Below, in pieces: positions 60,360 to 64,000 of a DNA stretch of 64,000 nucleotides. Numbering within the stretch: position 1 is the first letter of the stretch; every line of letters begins with the position of its first letter. Below the pieces are notes generated by a model. The model was not told the origin of the DNA and did no database searches. It saw only the letters and a program-made list of their open reading frames with translations. The stretch is from Deltaproteobacteria bacterium (GTDB lineage: Bacteria > Desulfobacterota > Binatia > UTPRO1): NCBI GenBank assembly GCA_016200545.1, contig JACQEO010000063.1, positions 1 to 64,000 on the forward strand, given 5' to 3'. The position numbers and the translations under genes are program-made.

Positions 60360-60410
60360 TCGCGTGCGACCGTACGATGGTCTTCTTCGCCACCGCTACG
60401 AGCGACGGGC

Positions 60411-60566
60411 GCGTGCGCGGCGGGGATGGCGGGTCGGCGGAGCGCGCATAAAGAGCGAGCCACTTCGGCTCGGACGCCGCGGAGTACGGAACGTCTAAAT
60501 CGTGTCCGGTACCCCGCGCGAGCGATCCCCGCGCGCCGCCGACCCGCCATCCCCGCCGCGCACACG
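60411..60566 (-). repeat. Palindrome-ended module, copy 2 (inverted)
   Basis: About 155 bp, inverted relative to copy 1. The core is shared, but the terminal arms outside GGCGGGTCGGCGG differ (GCGGCGGGGATGGC here, GTTCGGGTG there) and are again self-complementary within this copy. The pair can form a very long hairpin with copy 1. Confidence 0.8.
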
Positions 60567-60668
60567 TCGACGCTCCCCGTCACGGTCCCGCGAATTCCGT
60601 CGCGCATGCAAGACGCGCGACGACGTTGAGTCAGGTCAAACTGACCCACTATCGGCTTGCGATGGGCT

Positions 60669-60691
60669 ATTGACTGACCCACCCAGTCAAT
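60669..60691. promoter_or_regulatory. TetR operator candidate upstream of 60709 gene
   Basis: ATTGACTG (60669-60676) and CAGTCAAT (60684-60691) are exact 8-bp inverted arms around ACCCACC. It is 18 bp before the tetR start. Its ACTGACCCAC is also found in both terminal repeats of the neighbouring palindromic element. Confidence 0.65.
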
Positions 60692-60708
60692 TATAGGATG
60701 GGCGTCAC

Positions 60709-61404
60709 ATGGCGCGCCGCATCCCCGACGACCGTCTGCCGCTGCTCATCGAGACCGCCACCAACGTCTTCATCGAGCAGGGCTACCGCCGCACGCAGAT
60801 GGCGGACATCGCCCAAGCGCTCGGGCTCGCGAAGGGCACCCTCTATCTCTACGTCGAGAGCAAGGAGGCGCTCTTCGACCTCGTCGTCCGCCACGCCGAC
60901 GACACCGGACGCGTGGGCGAGGGCGTCGCGTTTCCGGTCAAAACGCCGCGCCCCGGCGTCACGCTCCGCTACGTCCAGGGGGAGCTGGCGCGCCAGCAGC
61001 GTCTGCCGGCATTGGCAGAGGCCCTCGCGCGCCGACGAGTCACGAACGTTCCCCACGAGCTCGAGAGCATCATCCGCGAGCTCTTCCGGGCTCTCGCGAG
61101 AAACCGTCGTCGCATCAAACTGATCGACCGCTCCGCGCGGGACTACCCGGAGCTCGCAGCGCTGTGGTTCGACGGGACCCGCGGAGGGTTTCTGGCCCTT
61201 CTCGAGCACTACCTTCAGGATCGGATGCGGCGCGGGACACTACGGTCCGTCCCAGACATCCCGGCCGCCGCGCGTTTGATGCTCGAGACGACCGTCTTCT
61301 GGGCGGTGCATCGCCATTGGGATCTCAATCCGCAACCGGTGAGCGAGACCACGGCTGAGAACACGGTCGTGCACTTTCTCGTGACCGGTCTCACGAAGGA
61401 GTAA
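60709..61404 (+). CDS. TetR-family transcriptional regulator (acyltransferase operon)
   Basis: 231 aa. DRLPLLIETATNVFIEQGYR, RTQMADIAQALGLAKGTLYL, YVESKEALFDLVVRHAD is the DNA-binding domain. The C-terminal ligand domain is longer than average (GGFLALLEHYLQDRMRRGTL, LETTVFWAVHRHWDLN). First gene of a four-gene run with acyltransferase, small membrane protein and methyltransferase; an autorepressor of the operon is inferred from the operator palindrome upstream. Confidence 0.88.
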   Translation: MARRIPDDRLPLLIETATNVFIEQGYRRTQMADIAQALGLAKGTLYLYVESKEALFDLVVRHADDTGRVGEGVAFPVKTPRPGVTLRYVQGELARQQRLPALAEALARRRVTNVPHELESIIRELFRALARNRRRIKLIDRSARDYPELAALWFDGTRGGFLALLEHYLQDRMRRGTLRSVPDIPAAARLMLETTVFWAVHRHWDLNPQPVSETTAENTVVHFLVTGLTKE

Positions 61405-61408
61405 GACC

Positions 61409-62701
61409 ATGATTGCTGGTACGACTGGCCGCCGCGAGGACATCGACGCGCTTCGCGTGGCCGCCACATATCTCCTTTTCGTCTTTCACGGCGCCATGGT
61501 CTTCAACCCGGCGCCGTTCTACCACATCCGAAACGGCGACCTGTCGCTCGTCATGCTCGTCGTCTGCGGCTTCATCGGGCTCTGGCACATGCCGCTGTTC
61601 TTCCTACTCGCGGGCTGGGCTTCATACGCGTCGCTCACCGTCCGGGGTAGGAGAGCATACCTGCGAGAGCGCGTTCGCAAGCTCTGTGTCCCGCTGGTGG
61701 CAGGCGTCATTCTCTTCGGACCAATCATCAAATTCTTCGAGCTTCGGAGCGGGCTCGATCTGAGCTACGCGGGACTGCGGGTCGCACCGAAGTTGCAAGA
61801 CTCGTTTCGCGTGGTCATTCCGACGGGCCTCGCCGCCGCACCGCCGTTCAGCGAGAGCTTCTTCGAGTTCCTGCCGACGTTCTTCACACACCTCGAGCGC
61901 TTCACGTGGGCGCACCTCTGGTTCATCGCCTACCTCTTCACCTTCTCGCTCCTCTACGTGCCGCTCCTGCCGTGGATTGCTCGCCGGGCGGCCCGACTCG
62001 AGTCCGGTGCCGCGTGGCTCGTGTACATTCCCATTCTTCCGCTCGCGCTCATTCAGCTCATGCTTCGCGAACGCTGGCCGGGCATTCAGAATCTCTACGA
62101 TGACTGGGCGAACGTCGCGTACTACACGGTCTACTTCCTCGCCGGCGTCGTCATCGCGTCGCAGCCACAGCTCGAGCGCCGCCTCCGCCAGGAGTCGCAC
62201 CGTGCGCTGCTCGTCGCCTTGGCCACGACCGGCGTTCTCCTCCTCGCGGTGCTCAAGGTCTTCAGCGCGACGTGGGTCGTGCTCGTCGGCTCCGCGATCG
62301 CGGGATGGTGCTTCAACATCGTCATCCTTGGTTTCGGCGATCGCGTGCGCCGCGCATGCGGACGGGCGCTCCCCTATCTCCGGGACTCGGCGTTCCCTGT
62401 CTACATCCTGCACCAGGTGGCCATCGTGGTACCCGGCTATTTCATCATTCAGCTTCCGCTTGGCATCGCTGCCAAGTTCGTCTTCGTGCTCCTTGCCGCC
62501 ATCACGGTCACGCTCGGCCTGTACCAGTTCGTCGTTCGTCCGTTCGGAGCGGTCGCGTTCCTCTTCGGCGCGAACCGGTCGCGCGCTGCGTCTCTCCCAC
62601 TCGCGGCGCCGACGGTCGCCGCGACGGTCGCATTTCTCGTCCTCAGTCCGGGAGCGCTCGGCGCCTCGCTCCCCGCAACGACGCGAGAGAATCATCCATG
62701 A
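61409..62701 (+). CDS. Acyltransferase-3 family membrane protein
   Basis: 430 aa with about ten helices. RREDIDALRVAATYLLFVFH, GAMVFNPAPFY, LWHMPLFFLLAGWASYASL, LWFIAYLFTFSLLYVPLLPW, RDSAFPVYILHQVAIVVPGY match the Acyltransf_3/OafA/glucan-type acyltransferases that O-acylate envelope carbohydrates or lipids. The His early in the family (FVFHGAM) is present. AAGGAG precedes the ATG; the tetR stop is four bases upstream. The stop overlaps the next gene (ATGA). Confidence 0.87.
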   Translation: MIAGTTGRREDIDALRVAATYLLFVFHGAMVFNPAPFYHIRNGDLSLVMLVVCGFIGLWHMPLFFLLAGWASYASLTVRGRRAYLRERVRKLCVPLVAGVILFGPIIKFFELRSGLDLSYAGLRVAPKLQDSFRVVIPTGLAAAPPFSESFFEFLPTFFTHLERFTWAHLWFIAYLFTFSLLYVPLLPWIARRAARLESGAAWLVYIPILPLALIQLMLRERWPGIQNLYDDWANVAYYTVYFLAGVVIASQPQLERRLRQESHRALLVALATTGVLLLAVLKVFSATWVVLVGSAIAGWCFNIVILGFGDRVRRACGRALPYLRDSAFPVYILHQVAIVVPGYFIIQLPLGIAAKFVFVLLAAITVTLGLYQFVVRPFGAVAFLFGANRSRAASLPLAAPTVAATVAFLVLSPGALGASLPATTRENHP

Positions 62702-62919
62702 AGCTTCGTCATTGGACCCCCCTTCTCGGGTTCGTGCTGCCGACCCTCATCATTGGCTACGGCTTCGTCATTCCGCGAAGCTGCATCGCCGGCGTGAACG
62801 AGCTCACCGTCGGTTTTGCCACCACGGTTGCGGGCGCGAGCCTCTCGTACTGGATGGGGGTGCGCACGGTACTCCGTGAGGTCGGCGCGCTCGCCAGCGC
62901 GAGGCCCGAGGACCGCTGA
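62698..62919 (+). CDS. Small membrane protein
   Basis: 73 aa. Two hydrophobic segments (LLGFVLPTLIIGYGFVIP and LTVGFATTVAGASLSYWMGV) joined by a short loop with a Cys. Translationally coupled to the acyltransferase (ATGA) and one base before the methyltransferase start. Possibly a subunit of the acyltransferase or a membrane anchor; family not recognised. Confidence 0.7.
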   Translation: MKLRHWTPLLGFVLPTLIIGYGFVIPRSCIAGVNELTVGFATTVAGASLSYWMGVRTVLREVGALASARPEDR

Positions 62920-62920
62920 G

Positions 62921-63538
62921 GTGCGACGACCCGAGTTTATCGCCAGACAGTCCGGGCACCCGACTGGAGTACTCGGCCGGATCCTCGGATGGGTGATGGA
63001 ACGTGAAACGGCGGCGCAGAACGATGCAGCTCTCAATCGTCTCGGAGTACGTCCGGCCGACTGCATCCTCGAAATTGGCTTCGGTCATGGACGCACGCTC
63101 GAGCGCCTCGCTCGCGAGGCGCCCTCGGGGTTCGTAGCTGGGCTCGACCACTCACCCGAGATGTACGAGATGGCGCGGCGGCACTGCGCTCCGCTCCTCG
63201 ACAGCGGTCGCCTCGAGCTGCGCCTCGGCGACAGCCGGGCGCTGCCGTACCCCGACGGTCACTTCGACAAGGCGCTCGCCGTCCACACCCTCTACTTCTG
63301 GGACGACCCGAGGGTGCACCTTCGCGAGCTGCACCGCGTGCTGAAGACGAGCGGCGTCTGCGTGCTCGGCTTCCGCCCGAAGGAGGATCCACGCGCAGCG
63401 GACTTCCCCGAGACGGTCTACACATTCCACACGCGCGACGACGTCCGGCGTTTGCTCTCGAGCGTCGGATTCGCGGACGTCGAGCTCAGCGAGCCTGTGC
63501 CCGGCTTCGTCCTCGCCCGGGCGCTCCGGCAGAGCTGA
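62921..63538 (+). CDS. Class I SAM-dependent methyltransferase
   Basis: 205 aa. SAM-binding ILEIGFGHGRTLERLA, VAGLDHSPEMYEMARRH, LGDSRALPYPDGHFDKALAV and YFWDDPRVHLRELHRVLKTS match UbiE/COQ5-like methyltransferases. The C-terminal part (TFHTRDDVRRLLSSVGFADV) is the usual substrate-facing lobe. The GTG start is one base after the preceding stop, so it is the fourth gene of the TetR operon. The substrate is unknown; a lipid or quinone precursor would fit the operon. Confidence 0.88.
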   Translation: MRRPEFIARQSGHPTGVLGRILGWVMERETAAQNDAALNRLGVRPADCILEIGFGHGRTLERLAREAPSGFVAGLDHSPEMYEMARRHCAPLLDSGRLELRLGDSRALPYPDGHFDKALAVHTLYFWDDPRVHLRELHRVLKTSGVCVLGFRPKEDPRAADFPETVYTFHTRDDVRRLLSSVGFADVELSEPVPGFVLARALRQS

Positions 63539-63556
63539 GCAACGCTGGAGCGCGCG

Positions 63557-64000
63557 CTACTGCGTCACGGCGAGAGGGAAGAACGCCCGCCCGGCTCGCA
63601 TCTCCTCACGAAACCATTCCGCGAGCCCGTTCTTGATGACCCATTCGAGGCGGTCGCTGCGCCACTGTAAGCGATAAGGGTCGAAAGCTGGTCGCTTCTC
63701 CTCTTGCAGCCGCTGCAGGGTCTGCATGACGTCCGCATTGTCCCGCATGACCGCCGGGCGGGCTTGAACCCGGTCAAACCAGGCGAGGAGCCGCACGTGG
63801 CGCCCGGGGTCGAGGGTGAACCCGAGAAAACTCGCCGCCATCACGTGCGGGACGACCGCGATGTCCGCGAGTGAGTACGTTCCGCAGAGGAAGTCTTTCG
63901 TTCCAAGCTGCGCCTCGAGCTCGTCGTAGAGCCGCATGATGTCGTGCGCCGCCGCATTGTGCATCTCGGCGTGCTGCTCCGCACGACCCATCTCCACGAC
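63557..64000 (-). CDS. Glutathione S-transferase family protein, N-terminus beyond window
   Basis: 148 codons of the C-terminal, all-helical GST domain: HDIMRLYDELEAQLGTKDFL, GTYSLADIAVVPHVMAASF, GRHVRLLAWFDRVQARPAVM. The thioredoxin-like glutathione-binding domain lies past the right edge. The C-terminus (EWVIKNGLAEWFREEMRAGR) extends beyond usual GSTs. Convergent with the methyltransferase. Confidence 0.85.
   Translation of the reverse strand, partial: VVEMGRAEQHAEMHNAAAHDIMRLYDELEAQLGTKDFLCGTYSLADIAVVPHVMAASFLGFTLDPGRHVRLLAWFDRVQARPAVMRDNADVMQTLQRLQEEKRPAFDPYRLQWRSDRLEWVIKNGLAEWFREEMRAGRAFFPLAVTQ

Larger units (their letters stand above)
60179..60653. mobile_element. MITE-like element with 8-bp flanking direct repeats
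   Basis: Ends are imperfect 15-bp inverted repeats: GGTAGTGGGTCAGTT (60179-60193) and AACTGACCCACTATC (60639-60653), 14 of 15 matching. Directly outside on both sides is GGCTTGCG (60171-60178 and 60654-60661), an 8-bp target-site duplication. The 475 bp have no gene, but contain two large inverted modules (60215-60359 and 60411-60566). This is the structure of a non-autonomous DNA transposon mobilised by an unlinked transposase. Confidence 0.7.

Noticed and set aside
60206..60682. Open frames of about 150 codons on both strands in the palindromic element
   Set aside because: They are translations of the inverted repeats (the same Arg/Ser-rich peptide on both strands), without ribosome binding sites.

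Overview
The window is GC-rich bacterial chromosome with dense gene packing and many ATGA, GTGA and TGATG start/stop overlaps. No rRNA, tRNA or CRISPR array was seen. The gene content includes acyl-CoA dehydrogenase, enoyl-CoA hydratase, a soluble-type fatty acid desaturase, a wax ester synthase/DGAT, an F420-type LLM oxidoreductase, a DUF1329 protein, several TetR regulators, class III cyclases and a Thr-Pro repeat secreted protein. This suggests a lipid-metabolising, Gram-negative, uncultured soil- or water-type lineage of the deltaproteobacterial/Candidatus Binatota kind. That placement is inference from gene families, not from a marker gene.

Layout. 0-4.2 kb is a damaged accessory zone. 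It holds a secreted Thr-Pro repeat protein running off the left edge, a group II intron whose encoded reverse transcriptase has lost its maturase domain by an internal deletion, and fragments of three unrelated genes (tesB, a Calx-beta surface protein, a tetR). 4.2-12.8 kb is mostly intact lipid and carboxylate catabolism: enoyl-CoA hydratase; fumarylacetoacetate-hydrolase-family enzyme with DUF1329; desaturase divergent from a TetR; metallo-beta-lactamase-fold enzyme; acyl-CoA dehydrogenase coupled to an FG-GAP lipoprotein. 12.8-17.4 kb is a lower-GC accessory island. It carries a secreted trypsin-like protease followed by an integron attC-like site, a two-gene unit of a membrane-anchored protein and a PD-(D/E)XK-like protein, a HigBA toxin-antitoxin pair, an ACT protein, an L,D-transpeptidase and an orphan AbrB-type antitoxin.

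17.7-22.8 kb holds an adenylate cyclase, a large unrecognised protein, a hydrolase and a small Cys-rich secreted protein. 22.8-40.1 kb is one co-directional exopolysaccharide cluster. It has a Wza-type export lipoprotein, a Wzc-type tyrosine autokinase, an O-antigen-ligase/TPR protein, glycosyltransferases, a flippase fused to a glycosyltransferase, a Wzy-like polymerase, and a PglC-PglD-PglE-PglF set that would make and load an N-acetylbacillosamine-type initiating sugar. One glycosyltransferase in it is frameshifted.

40-59 kb is lipid and general metabolism plus signalling: wax ester synthase, sigma-54 activator, NarL-type two-component pair, dehydrogenases, Nudix, GNAT, epimerases, second cyclase, SurA_N-DsbA protein. 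59-64 kb has an F420-type oxidoreductase, a transposon-like palindromic element, and a TetR-led operon of acyltransferase, small membrane protein and methyltransferase, ending in a partial glutathione S-transferase.

The most unusual non-coding items are: (1) a roughly 60-bp repeat present three times (41.5, 51.05, 54.7 kb) whose two stems differ by compensating changes around a fixed TTCAC loop and a GGAG foot, like REP elements mobilised by RAYT transposases; (2) a 475-bp gene-less element at 60.2-60.65 kb with imperfect inverted ends, an 8-bp flanking direct repeat and two large inverted internal modules; (3) an attC-like site at 13.9 kb.
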